Shown here one piece after another: positions 26,405 to 34,750 of a stretch of 64,000 nt of DNA. Under the pieces are notes generated by a model, which was not told the origin of the DNA, did not search any database, and worked only from the letters and a program-made list of their open reading frames with translations. The DNA comes from Ruegeria faecimaris (GTDB lineage Bacteria; Pseudomonadota; Alphaproteobacteria; Rhodobacterales; Rhodobacteraceae). The DNA lies in NCBI RefSeq assembly GCF_900182615.1, contig NZ_FXTE01000001.1, positions 682,001 to 746,000 of the forward strand. Direction: 5' to 3'. The stretch's first letter is position 1, and each line of letters opens with the position of its first letter. A program made the position numbers and the translations under genes.

Positions 26405-27781
26405 CTAGTTTGTTATGATCTCCGGCCCCATGAAAGTGTTGGGCAGGAAGGTGGATATCCACGGGATATAGGTCACCATGATCAGGAAGACGAACAGGAC
26501 CGCCAGGAATGGCAGGGCCGCCCGGACAACGCCCATCATCGGCATGCCGGCCACGCCCGAGGTCACGAACAGGTTCAAGCCGACCGGCGGGGTAATCATC
26601 CCGATCTCCATATTCACAACCATGATGATGCCCAGGTGAATCGGGTCGATGCCCAGCTCGATTGCAATCGGAAACACCAGTGGTGCTACGATAACCAGCA
26701 GGCCCGAAGGCTCCATGAACTGGCCGCCGATTAGCAGGATCACATTGACCACGATCAGGAAAGTCACCGGCCCCAGACCTGCCGACAGCATGGCAGTTGC
26801 TATGTGCTGCGGAACCTGCTCATCGGTCAGTACATGTTTCAGGATCAAGGCGTTGGCGATAACGAACAGCAGGGTAACGGTCAGTTTCCCAGCTTCGAAC
26901 AACGTCTGCTTGGTGTCGGGGTGAAAAATCGCAGTGATCAGCGCATAAGGCTTTCTGAGCAAAGAGATATTCTTTTCCTCACCCTCGGTGCTGAGGGGGC
27001 CCATGTCCTTGTAGACGAAGCTGGCAATCAAAAAGGCATAGACTGCGGCCACCGCAGCGGCCTCGGTCGGGGTAAAGATACCCCCATAGATGCCGCCCAG
27101 AATGATCACGATCAGGAACAGACCCCACCCGGCCTCGCGTGCCGAGACAAGGATTTCGCCCCAGCCTTTCCATTCCCCCTTGGGAAGGTTCTTGACCTTG
27201 GCCATCACATAGATGGTGATCATCAGCATCAGCCCAGCCATCAGGCCGGGGATCACACCGGCGAGGAACATGCGGCCAACCGAAACTTCGACAGCAGCCG
27301 CATAGACCACCATCACGATCGACGGCGGGATCAAAATGCCCAGCGTCCCGGCGTTACAGATCACACCGGCGGCAAACTCCTTGGAATAACCAACCTGCCG
27401 CATCCCGGCGATCACAATCGACCCGATGGCCACCACCGTAGCCGGAGACGACCCCGACAGGGCCGCAAACAGCATACAGGCGAACACCCCCGCAATCGCC
27501 AGACCTCCGGGCAAGTGCCCCACGCAGGCAATCGAGAAACGGATGATGCGCCGAGCCACGCCGCCCGTGGTCATGAAGGACGAGGCTAGAATGAAGAAAG
27601 GGATCGCCAGCAGGGTAAAATGCCCCTCGAACGCCTCAAACAGAGTGCCTGCGACCGAGGCCAGCGAACTGTCTGAATAGATCAGCAGAAACAGCGTCGA
27701 GCTGAGCCCCAACGCCACCGCAATCGGTACACCGATCAGTAGCAGGCCGATCACCATCGAGAACAAAAGAATGACATCCAT
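26405..27781 (-). CDS. dctM: TRAP C4-dicarboxylate transporter, large permease subunit
   Basis: A 458-residue polytopic membrane protein, the translocating subunit of a tripartite sodium-dependent uptake system. Many hydrophobic segments are visible, with the family motifs SGSSPATVVAIGS and IPPSIVMVVYA in the first half and EPSGLLVIVAPLVFPIA in the second. A cytoplasmic loop (about residues 264-290, EGEEKNISLLRKP) makes it slightly longer than average. It overlaps dctQ by 1 base. It is the last gene of dctPQM; I see no minus-strand terminator with a T-run after it. Confidence 0.95.
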   Translation of the reverse strand: MDVILLFSMVIGLLLIGVPIAVALGLSSTLFLLIYSDSSLASVAGTLFEAFEGHFTLLAIPFFILASSFMTTGGVARRIIRFSIACVGHLPGGLAIAGVFACMLFAALSGSSPATVVAIGSIVIAGMRQVGYSKEFAAGVICNAGTLGILIPPSIVMVVYAAAVEVSVGRMFLAGVIPGLMAGLMLMITIYVMAKVKNLPKGEWKGWGEILVSAREAGWGLFLIVIILGGIYGGIFTPTEAAAVAAVYAFLIASFVYKDMGPLSTEGEEKNISLLRKPYALITAIFHPDTKQTLFEAGKLTVTLLFVIANALILKHVLTDEQVPQHIATAMLSAGLGPVTFLIVVNVILLIGGQFMEPSGLLVIVAPLVFPIAIELGIDPIHLGIIMVVNMEIGMITPPVGLNLFVTSGVAGMPMMGVVRAALPFLAVLFVFLIMVTYIPWISTFLPNTFMGPEIITN

Positions 27782-28458
27782 CAGTTGTGCTCTCCTTGCT
27801 GAGCGCGGACTTCTTCAATCTCGTCCTCGACTTCGTGGCTAGCGACCATCCGGTCGGCTTCGCCGCGCCAAATCTGTACCGCAACCTGCGCAAAGCGGAT
27901 CACCAAAAGCAGCATCGACACGGGCAGAACCAGATACGGCACCACCTTGGGCAGTTTTTCATAGCCCTCGCCATAGTTGATCAGATCCTCAAGAAACCGC
28001 AGCGGGGCGACCATCGGAATGTCGTCGACCTCATAAAAGCTCTGACTGCGCGCATCGAAGTTGAACCCGGTAGGGAACCATCGCCCCGATGTGGGCGGCA
28101 GATCCGCGAACACGGCCCAATAGTCATATGCGCCTTTTAGCATCAGCAGAGAAAACACCAGACAGCAGGCTACTGCGATCAGAGCCAAAATCCGTCGAGG
28201 CGCCGGGCTGAGCATGTTCAGGATGGCGTCCACTCCCAGATGGGCGTGTTTCTTGACGGCATAAGACGCCCCAAGCAGCACCAACCAGCCGAAGGCGAAT
28301 ACCGTCAGCTCCAGTGCCCATAGGATATTGGAATTAAAGAAATACCTTGCGATCACATTGGCAAATGTCACAGCCGTCATCAGGCCCAGCAACGATGCGA
28401 TCAAGGTTTCTTCGATATGGTCGACCAGCCCGCCTTGGCCGGATTGCGCACCAGACAT
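27781..28458 (-). CDS. dctQ: TRAP C4-dicarboxylate transporter, small permease subunit
   Basis: A 225-residue membrane protein, the four-helix scaffold subunit of the TRAP transporter. It has the family segment FANVIARYFFNSNILWALEL and the hydrophilic HAHLGVDAI motif. A long insertion between the third and fourth membrane segments (about residues 120-180, with PTSGRWFPTGF) makes it longer than minimal DctQ proteins and is typical of the C4-dicarboxylate type. It overlaps dctM and is separated from dctP by 113 bases with two hairpins. Confidence 0.92.
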   Translation of the reverse strand: MSGAQSGQGGLVDHIEETLIASLLGLMTAVTFANVIARYFFNSNILWALELTVFAFGWLVLLGASYAVKKHAHLGVDAILNMLSPAPRRILALIAVACCLVFSLLMLKGAYDYWAVFADLPPTSGRWFPTGFNFDARSQSFYEVDDIPMVAPLRFLEDLINYGEGYEKLPKVVPYLVLPVSMLLLVIRFAQVAVQIWRGEADRMVASHEVEDEIEEVRAQQGEHN

Positions 28459-28496
28459 CTATCTGTCCCCACATTTTTTTGAGATAAGTGCTGTTT

Positions 28497-28557
28497 GGGC
28501 GGGCCAAATCGGCCCACCCTGCCTGCGCGTCGAATACTCCCCAGTCCCCGGACGCGC
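28497..28557 (-). promoter_or_regulatory. Two stem-loops in the dctP-dctQ gap
   Basis: In the RNA, GCGCGTC and GACGCGC (28525-28531 and 28551-28557) form a 7-bp stem with a 19-base loop, then GGGTGGGCC pairs with GGCCCGCCC (28497-28519; one G-U) over 5 bases. Neither has a T-run. They probably protect the dctP message or reduce read-through, so that binding protein outnumbers permease. Confidence 0.55.
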
Positions 28558-28571
28558 GGCGTATACCAGGA

Positions 28572-29573
28572 TCAGAACCCGGCGTTGATAGCCTGTGCGG
28601 CGTCGATCTTTTCTTGACCCACGTCACCGGCGAACTGTTCCCAAACAGGTTTCATGGCGTCGATCCAGGCCTGACGCTGTTCAGGGTTAAGTTCACGGAT
28701 GATACCGCCCGCATTTGTGATCGAGACCTTGGCTTCCTCGTTCACCGAGAAGGATTCTTTGTTCCGCTGTTCTGTCACTTCGCCCAGAATGGTCAGGAAC
28801 TGTTCGCGCACCGCAGGATCCAGGCTGTCCAGCCAGTCAACCGATGTCACGACCAGATAGTCGATGACACCGTGGTTGGTTTCAGTGATACCGTCCTGAA
28901 CCTCAAAGAACTTCTTGCCGTAGATGTTGGACCAAGTGTTTTCCTGTCCGTCGACGACACCTTGCTGCAACGCGCCATAAACCTCTGAGAAAGCCATTTT
29001 CTGCGGGCTTCCGCCAATCGCCTCCATCTGCGCGACCAGCACGTCAGAGGATTGGACGCGGAATTTCAGGCCATTGGCATCCGACGGATCGACCAGCGGT
29101 TTGTTGGCCGACATCTGTTTCATGCCATTGTGCCAGAATGCCAGCCCCTGCAGGCCACGGCGCTGCATGCTGTCTTTCATCGCCTGACCGTCAGCCGAAG
29201 CCTGAAATGCGTCTACCGCGTCAATGTTCTTGAACATGAACGGCAGGTCGAACAGGCGGAATTGCTTGGTGAACTTCTCGAACTTGGACAATGACGGGGC
29301 CGCCAGTTGCACATCGCCCTGCAACATCGCCTCAAGGACTTTATCGTCGTTATAAAGCGTGGAGTTCGGGTAGACCTCCATGCACATCACGCCGTTCATC
29401 TCATCATTAACGCGCTGTTCCAGCAACGAGGCTGCAATACCCTTGGGATGTTTATCGGTATTGGTCACATGCGCGAATTTCACGACGATTTCGCCGTCTT
29501 CACAAGCGGCCATGCCTGCGGTTGCTGTTACGGTTAGAGCGACGGCCGTCGCTGCCGTTGTCAGAAATTTCAT
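28572..29573 (-). CDS. dctP: TRAP C4-dicarboxylate-binding periplasmic protein
   Basis: A 333-residue solute receptor. Signal peptide MKFLTTAATAVALTV with cleavage near GMA-AC. The TRAP receptor fold shows FAHVTNTDKHPKG near the mature N-terminus, and GLKFRVQSSDV, whose arginine (R of KFRVQ) is the conserved carboxylate ligand; GQENTWSNIYGKKF follows. The dctB and dctD regulators beside it support C4-dicarboxylates such as succinate, fumarate or malate as ligands. ATG at 29573 is chosen because it starts a proper signal peptide; the open frame upstream does not. Confidence 0.95.
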   Translation of the reverse strand: MKFLTTAATAVALTVTATAGMAACEDGEIVVKFAHVTNTDKHPKGIAASLLEQRVNDEMNGVMCMEVYPNSTLYNDDKVLEAMLQGDVQLAAPSLSKFEKFTKQFRLFDLPFMFKNIDAVDAFQASADGQAMKDSMQRRGLQGLAFWHNGMKQMSANKPLVDPSDANGLKFRVQSSDVLVAQMEAIGGSPQKMAFSEVYGALQQGVVDGQENTWSNIYGKKFFEVQDGITETNHGVIDYLVVTSVDWLDSLDPAVREQFLTILGEVTEQRNKESFSVNEEAKVSITNAGGIIRELNPEQRQAWIDAMKPVWEQFAGDVGQEKIDAAQAINAGF

Positions 29574-29761
29574 CAGTCGAGTTCTCCCAGATACTTCACT
29601 ACGTCTCCGGACGTGCCGAAGTCGTCCCATGGCGGCGAGTGAACCGAATCGGGCTCACGCTCTCAACTTTTTGTGGGAATCGCCGCCGGTTGACATTTTG
29701 TCATTTATTTACTTGATGTTACACGCATTCAACCAAGTCTCTGTTTGAGCCTGCAAGAAAG

Positions 29762-29781
29762 CCGTGCGAGAAACCGCACAT
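29762..29781 (-). promoter_or_regulatory. Operator-like palindrome, dctP-proximal
   Basis: Reads ATGTGCGGTTTCTCGCACGG on the minus strand, an imperfect 20-base palindrome matching TGTGCGG-N4-YCRCACR. Its centre is about 198 bases upstream of the dctP start and 32 bp from the centre of the next site. Confidence 0.5.
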
Positions 29782-29793
29782 ATATCTGCGCCA

Positions 29794-29813
29794 TTGTGTG
29801 GATTTCCGCACAA
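29794..29813 (-). promoter_or_regulatory. Operator-like palindrome, dctP-distal
   Basis: Reads TTGTGCGGAAATCCACACAA on the minus strand, a 20-base palindrome with one mismatch between half-sites. It shares the pattern TGTGCGG-N4-YCRCACR with the site at 29762-29781. The 32-bp centre spacing places both on the same helix face, as for paired DctD activator sites in rhizobia. Confidence 0.55.
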
Positions 29814-29936
29814 ATAACGATTCGCCGAATCCGAATCGATTGCCGGGCATTTGGTTCGCCCCGCAGTCCGCGTCAGCGGACTGCCACGCCCAACAGCTTA
29901 ACCGCATGACAATGCGGAAAAAGCTGGCGGGAGCCT

Positions 29937-31166
29937 TTACCTCCGGTAGTCTTCAGGACGAATGTGGTATCGCGCCAGCTTGTCGTAGAAGGTCTTGCGC
30001 GGCAGCTTTAACGCCTTTGCCGCGTCCGATGCCTTGCCGTTATGCCGCCCAAGGGCAGCGATCAGCAGAGATCTTTCAACCCGTGCCATCTGCTCACTCA
30101 ACCCCAGTTCTGCGGCTTGCGAGACATCCTCGGGCATGCCCAGAACAAACCTCATTGCCGCTGACATCAGCGAGCGCGCATTGCCCGGCCAGTCTCCGGT
30201 CATCAACGAAGCCAGATGGTCCGAGGTAATTTCCGGTTCGTTGATCCCAGCCTGTTCAGCCGCCTGCGCGACATAGTGACGGAAAATCACCGGAATATCC
30301 TCGGGGCGCTCGGCAAGCGACGGAATGCGAACGCGCATCACATCCAAACGATAGAACAAATCCGCAAGAAACCGTCCATCCGAAGACAATTCGGCCAAGT
30401 CAGTGGTCGTACCCGCCAGAATTCGGGCGCCTACACCCTGTTCAACCATCTCCAGTGCTGCATATTGCGTGGCCTCGGGCATGGCCGAGATTTCGTCCAG
30501 AAAAAGGGAACCACCGGCTGCATCTTCGCAGACATGAACCAGATCGCTGGTCGACAAACCGGCGGATGGACGTTTGACAAATGGACCCTGACTTTGCGGC
30601 GACATTAGGTGAACGACCTCGGCAACTTTGGACACCCCGCTGCCAGCCGGTCCGGTGACCAAAACTTCGGCCCCTGTCTGGGCTACCGTACGAACCCTTT
30701 CTCTCAGGGCTTCGGCCTTTGATGAGAGACCGAACAGCAGGCGTGCCGCTGGATCGCCGCGCTCAAGCTCGCTTTTCATCGCCCGTTGTTGCAGGACATG
30801 CTCTCGCGCCTCAGAGGCCTTGCCCAATACCTTTAGCAGATCTGCCGCGGCGCAGGGCTTTTCCAAAAAGTCGAATGCACCCTGCCCCATGGCCTGCACT
30901 GCCATTGGTATGTCGCCTTCTCCAGTCAACAGGATGACAGGCAGATCAGCATCCATATCGCGGGTGTAGGTCAACAGGTGAAACCCGTCCCGACCAGGCA
31001 TCCGGATATCCGACACGATCACTCCTGCGAAATCCGCCCGGATATGATCCTTCGCCGCCACAAAGGACCCGGCTGTTACGGGTTCATAATCGGCAAGCTC
31101 CAGCGTTTGGGCCAGCGCTTCGCGCACTGCCGAGTCGTCATCGACCAAAAGCACTTTGCGGGTCAT
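29937..31166 (-). CDS. dctD: DctD-like response regulator with a degenerate AAA+ domain
   Basis: A 409-residue regulator: receiver domain (phospho-acceptor D53), AAA+ domain of the sigma-54-activator type, and a C-terminal Fis-type helix-turn-helix (about residues 365-400). The AAA+ domain is degenerate. Walker A reads GPAGSGVSK (172-180), with V in place of the catalytic lysine. The GAFTGA loop that contacts sigma-54 is absent; about 20 residues are missing between FVK (196-198) and the intact Walker B GGSLFLDEI. The arginine-finger region reads GRFLADLFYRL rather than FRED. It therefore probably does not activate sigma-54 polymerase. It overlaps dctB by 4 bases. Confidence 0.88.
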   Translation of the reverse strand: MTRKVLLVDDDSAVREALAQTLELADYEPVTAGSFVAAKDHIRADFAGVIVSDIRMPGRDGFHLLTYTRDMDADLPVILLTGEGDIPMAVQAMGQGAFDFLEKPCAAADLLKVLGKASEAREHVLQQRAMKSELERGDPAARLLFGLSSKAEALRERVRTVAQTGAEVLVTGPAGSGVSKVAEVVHLMSPQSQGPFVKRPSAGLSTSDLVHVCEDAAGGSLFLDEISAMPEATQYAALEMVEQGVGARILAGTTTDLAELSSDGRFLADLFYRLDVMRVRIPSLAERPEDIPVIFRHYVAQAAEQAGINEPEITSDHLASLMTGDWPGNARSLMSAAMRFVLGMPEDVSQAAELGLSEQMARVERSLLIAALGRHNGKASDAAKALKLPRKTFYDKLARYHIRPEDYRR

Positions 31167-32917
31167 GCTACCCCTACTTCCCTGAAATGTTCCAGTTCCA
31201 CAGTGAATACCGCACCTGTCGGAGCGTTGGTGCCCCGAATATTACCACCAAAGCTTTGAACCAGACCATAAGAGATCGACAGCCCCAGCCCCATGCCCTC
31301 AGACGAACCGACAGCTTTGGTGGTATAGAACGGCTCGAACAGCTTCTCCGAGTTCTCGATCCCTGGACCTGTGTCGCTGACCGTGACCGTCAGGGTCTTG
31401 TCACTGTTTATCGCGATCTTGATCATGCGTTGTTGTTGCTCACTCATGGCATCGGCGGCGTTGTTAATCAGATTTACGAACACCTGCACCAATCTCACTT
31501 CGCCACCCCAAGCATAGATTGGGACATCCGGAGCCTGCCATTCCATACGAACGTTTTCCGAATTCAGCCGGGCCTCGGTCAATTCCAACGCCGTTTCTAT
31601 TACCTGAACCAGATCAACTCTGCCCATGGGCTCGTTTTCATTGCGGGCAAAAGCCCTGAGGTTCTTGATAATTCGCGCCATTCGCGCGGCCAAATCGGAA
31701 ATTCTGGTGAGGTTCTCGGCGGCTTTTGACTCGTCACCTCTGCTCAGAAAAGCCGTTCCGTTCTCGGCGAATTGGCGAATGGCCATCAGCGGCTGGTTCA
31801 ACTCATGGCTGATGCCCGCCGACATCTGCCCGAGCGCACTCAACTTCCCGGCCTGTATAAGCTCTTCCTGCGCATGTTTCAGCGCGACCTCGGCCTCTTC
31901 CCGTTCATGAACCTCGCGCCGCAGGGCCGTGTTCGCGGCGGTAAGCGCATGGGTTCTGCGCGTCACGCGGCTTTCCAGCACCGCATTGGCCTCAGCAAGC
32001 GCGCGCCGGCGTTCGGTTGCCATGTACAAAAGCGCCCCGAAGGCTAGACAGATCGCAGCGACCGCCGCTGCTTGCAAATTCGCCAGACGGCGCGCCGGGG
32101 CCACATCCACCAGCACCTCTGCTGTCATGTCTATCACCGGTAGATCGAGCGTAAGGTGTAACGCATGCCGTGGCAGATACCGGCCCCAATTCAAGGTCCA
32201 AAGCTCGTGTCGTCCGATCAGATTCGACGAGAAATCAACCGCCTGCCCCTCGGGCGGCACCAGCCCCGGTTGACCTTCGGTCCGACGCCAGAACAACAGG
32301 TCGGATCGGTTCGAGATGAACACCACACCTTCCCCATCAATAAAGAAAATGGCCTCGGTACTGCCCCGCCAAGTCTGTTCGACATCTTGCACATCGGCTA
32401 TAACCATCAATGCGCCTTCGACTATACCGGTGGGACCAAAGGCAGGGGCTGCATAGGAATAGGTTCGATCGCCGCTTGTGGACTCGACCCCGTGGGCACT
32501 GCCCATAGCACCCTGCATGGCGCGCCTGAATGCGGGATGGTCTGCCATCGTCAATTCAGGCACCGGGTGGGCGGCTGCAAGTACCCTGCCCAGACGGTCC
32601 AGATAGACAATGTTAACGGCGGCAGTTTTGTCTGCCACGTCCAGCAACACAGCCTGCGCGATGGCGCGATCACTCGGCGTGACAAGCGTTCGAACAGCCG
32701 GGTGGCTGGCCATCAAGACAGCCAGTTCCTGATAGACCTGCATTTGTGTGCTAAGGCGGTCGGCGGCCAATTCCAGATCGGCCTCAGCCTTATCGCTCAG
32801 CGGCGACAAAGCCTGACGAAAGCCGTATGACCACACTCCAACAGAGAGCAGCCCAACAGCAATCAGAAATGTCGAAATTAACCATACCCTTTGCATGACA
32901 TTGGGTCTTGCATTCAA
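31163..32917 (-). CDS. dctB: C4-dicarboxylate sensor histidine kinase
   Basis: A 584-residue membrane sensor kinase. A first membrane segment (about residues 12-32), a periplasmic double-Cache-like sensing domain to about 285, a second membrane segment (AAAVAAICLAFGALLYMA), a coiled coil, the H-box GISHELNQPLMAIRQFAENG with the phospho-histidine, and the ATPase domain with VNLINNAADAM and GLGLSISYGLVQSFGG. All kinase boxes look intact, unlike those of its partner DctD. The likely start is TTG at 32917 with GAGG 4 bases upstream; the alternative ATG at 32896 has no such site. The start nearly abuts the divergent P450 gene. Confidence 0.93.
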   Translation of the reverse strand: MNARPNVMQRVWLISTFLIAVGLLSVGVWSYGFRQALSPLSDKAEADLELAADRLSTQMQVYQELAVLMASHPAVRTLVTPSDRAIAQAVLLDVADKTAAVNIVYLDRLGRVLAAAHPVPELTMADHPAFRRAMQGAMGSAHGVESTSGDRTYSYAAPAFGPTGIVEGALMVIADVQDVEQTWRGSTEAIFFIDGEGVVFISNRSDLLFWRRTEGQPGLVPPEGQAVDFSSNLIGRHELWTLNWGRYLPRHALHLTLDLPVIDMTAEVLVDVAPARRLANLQAAAVAAICLAFGALLYMATERRRALAEANAVLESRVTRRTHALTAANTALRREVHEREEAEVALKHAQEELIQAGKLSALGQMSAGISHELNQPLMAIRQFAENGTAFLSRGDESKAAENLTRISDLAARMARIIKNLRAFARNENEPMGRVDLVQVIETALELTEARLNSENVRMEWQAPDVPIYAWGGEVRLVQVFVNLINNAADAMSEQQQRMIKIAINSDKTLTVTVSDTGPGIENSEKLFEPFYTTKAVGSSEGMGLGLSISYGLVQSFGGNIRGTNAPTGAVFTVELEHFREVGVA

Positions 32918-32943
32918 CGCGCCTCATGGCAAGTGTGCCCGCC

Positions 32944-34125
32944 ATGAAGACTTTGCATCAATCCCCTGTTGACCCGAATTTTGTCCAGAACCCTTATCCG
33001 ATTTATGATGCGGCCCGCGCGCATGGCGACCTTGTGTATTGGGCCGACTACCGGATGCACGCTGCTGTATCCCACCGGGCGGTTCAGGCCTTGCTGAAGG
33101 ACCGTCGTTTCGGTCGCGAAGTACCGGCGGAAATGCAACGTCCAGGTCCTGCGCATCTAGCCCCCTGGCTGATGGTCGAATCTCATTCGTTGTTGGAAGC
33201 AGAGCCGCCGCGCCACACCCGGCTTCGACGCCTGGTCATGCGCGCCTTTACGTCACGTGCCATTGCGGCACTGGAACCAACGATCCATGACCTCAGCCAC
33301 AAGCTGATCGACGCCTTTCCGGATGCGTCGTTCGATCTGCTGGACACCTATTGCATGCAAGTTCCGGTCGTTACGATCTGCCGCCTTCTAGGCGTTCCCG
33401 AAGAGATGTCGCCCGAGCTTTTGCGCTGGTCCCATGACATGGTGGCGATGTATCAGGCCAGCCGCACACGCCAGACCGAGGATGCGGCGGCGGCCTCGGC
33501 AAAAGAGTTCACCGACTTTCTCTCATCTTACGTCGAAAAGCGCCGGTCTGACCCTCGGGATGACCTGATTACCCGGTTGATTGCCGCTGAAGAAGATGGT
33601 GAAAAACTGTCGCGTGACGAGTTGGTTGCAACTTGTATTCTGCTCTTAAACGCCGGTCATGAAGCCACGGTTCATTCGCTAGGAAATGGGCTCAGGACCG
33701 TATTGCAACAAGGTGTAAAAGCCGATGCCTTTCAGCCTGAAACCATTGACGCCACCGTCGAAGAAATCCTGCGCTTTGACCCGCCGCTGCATATGTTCAC
33801 GCGCTATGCCTATGAAGAGATCGACCTGTTCGGGCACAGTTTTAAACGCGGTGACGAAGTCGCTTTGTTGCTTGGAGCCGCGAACCGTGATCCCCAAGTC
33901 TGGGCCGAACCTCATAAGTTCGATCCAACCCGCCCCATCCTGACCAACAGCAGCTTTGGCGCGGGTCTGCATTTCTGCGTCGGAGCACCGTTGGCCCGAC
34001 TCGAAATGCGAATAGCGCTGGCGGCACTGTTCGAACGCTGTCCCAACCTAGCGCTCAGCGCGGAACCGGAATATTCCAACAGCTACCATTTTCACGGGCT
34101 AAAGCGGTTGATGGTTCAGGTCTGA
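32944..34125 (+). CDS. Cytochrome P450
   Basis: A soluble bacterial P450 of about 393 residues. Visible motifs: I-helix oxygen-activation segment LLNAGHEATV, the ExxR motif in EEILRFDP, and the heme-binding loop FGAGLHFCVGAPLAR with the ligand cysteine at about residue 345. The substrate is unknown and no ferredoxin or ferredoxin reductase gene is adjacent. The start is uncertain: ATG at 32944 gives a normal P450 N-terminus, while ATG at 32926 would lie 9 bases from the divergent dctB start. Its stop is 3 bases from the convergent Lrp-family gene. Confidence 0.9.
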   Translation: MKTLHQSPVDPNFVQNPYPIYDAARAHGDLVYWADYRMHAAVSHRAVQALLKDRRFGREVPAEMQRPGPAHLAPWLMVESHSLLEAEPPRHTRLRRLVMRAFTSRAIAALEPTIHDLSHKLIDAFPDASFDLLDTYCMQVPVVTICRLLGVPEEMSPELLRWSHDMVAMYQASRTRQTEDAAAASAKEFTDFLSSYVEKRRSDPRDDLITRLIAAEEDGEKLSRDELVATCILLLNAGHEATVHSLGNGLRTVLQQGVKADAFQPETIDATVEEILRFDPPLHMFTRYAYEEIDLFGHSFKRGDEVALLLGAANRDPQVWAEPHKFDPTRPILTNSSFGAGLHFCVGAPLARLEMRIALAALFERCPNLALSAEPEYSNSYHFHGLKRLMVQV

Positions 34126-34128
34126 CCG

Positions 34129-34608
34129 CTAGTTCTCGATCAGGGCATTCAGCGGCAGCATGGTCGTCGACTTGATCTCTTCCATCGACAGCAGAGCCGT
34201 CACATTGTGGACGCGCACCTCGGAAATCAAAGTCTGATAGAACACGTCATAGGCGCGCGCGTTCTTGACCCGCACCTTGAGGATATAGTCGATATCCCCC
34301 GCCAGCCGGTGCGCCTCTTGCACTTCGGGGCGGTCCCGCAGCGCTTTCAGGAATTTGCGCTGCCAATCTGCCTCGTGTTCAGAGGTGCGGATCAGCACGA
34401 AGAACGTCGCCTCAAAACCAAGCGCCTCGGCATCCAATAATACCGTCTGCTGACCGATCACCCCGGCCCCTTTCAGCTTGCGGATACGATTCCAGACAGG
34501 CGTCTTGGAACTGCCGACGCGGGCTGCTATTTCGTCCAGCGATTGGCTGGCGTCGCGCTGCAGCTCAACCAGAATTTTCCGATCCGTGTCATCAATCCGC
34601 ACTGACAT
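34129..34608 (-). CDS. Lrp/AsnC-family transcriptional regulator
   Basis: A 159-residue regulator with the N-terminal AsnC helix-turn-helix (LDEIAARVGSSKTPVWNRIRKL, shown here as adjoining segments LDEIAARVGS and SKTPVWNRIRKL) and the C-terminal RAM ligand domain (DIDYILKVRVKNARAYDVF). It is divergent from the siroheme/sulfite-reduction operon across 142 bases, so it may control those genes; homologues next to cysteine or sulfur genes are known in alphaproteobacteria. Its effector cannot be deduced. Confidence 0.9.
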   Translation of the reverse strand: MSVRIDDTDRKILVELQRDASQSLDEIAARVGSSKTPVWNRIRKLKGAGVIGQQTVLLDAEALGFEATFFVLIRTSEHEADWQRKFLKALRDRPEVQEAHRLAGDIDYILKVRVKNARAYDVFYQTLISEVRVHNVTALLSMEEIKSTTMLPLNALIEN

Positions 34609-34750
34609 TCCAATTTCTTCCTCGTTTCGAAACTTTCGTATCGCTTAACCAATACAGCGAAACGCTTGTTCTTATTTATGCGCACATATGGCGTAATACC
34701 GGGAATATTTCCTATATTGAGGGTCAAGTCAAACCAACCCGGACCGAAAC

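Larger units (their letters stand above)
29574..29936 (-). other. 363-base dctP leader and promoter region
   Basis: No gene is seen. It contains the two operator-like palindromes listed separately, a perfect 9-bp hairpin GCAGTCCGC / GCGGACTGC at 29863-29884 just after dctD (no T-run), and an inverted repeat CGATTCG ... CGAATCG at 29818-29838. I searched both halves by eye for a -24/-12 sigma-54 promoter and found none with correct spacing. Confidence 0.6.

Noticed and set aside
29574..29936. Sigma-54 promoter for dctP, e.g. TCGCACGGCTTTCTTGCA around 29753-29770 (minus strand)
   Set aside because: The two elements are 2 bases too far apart and the -24 half has C for G; no other candidate had correct spacing.
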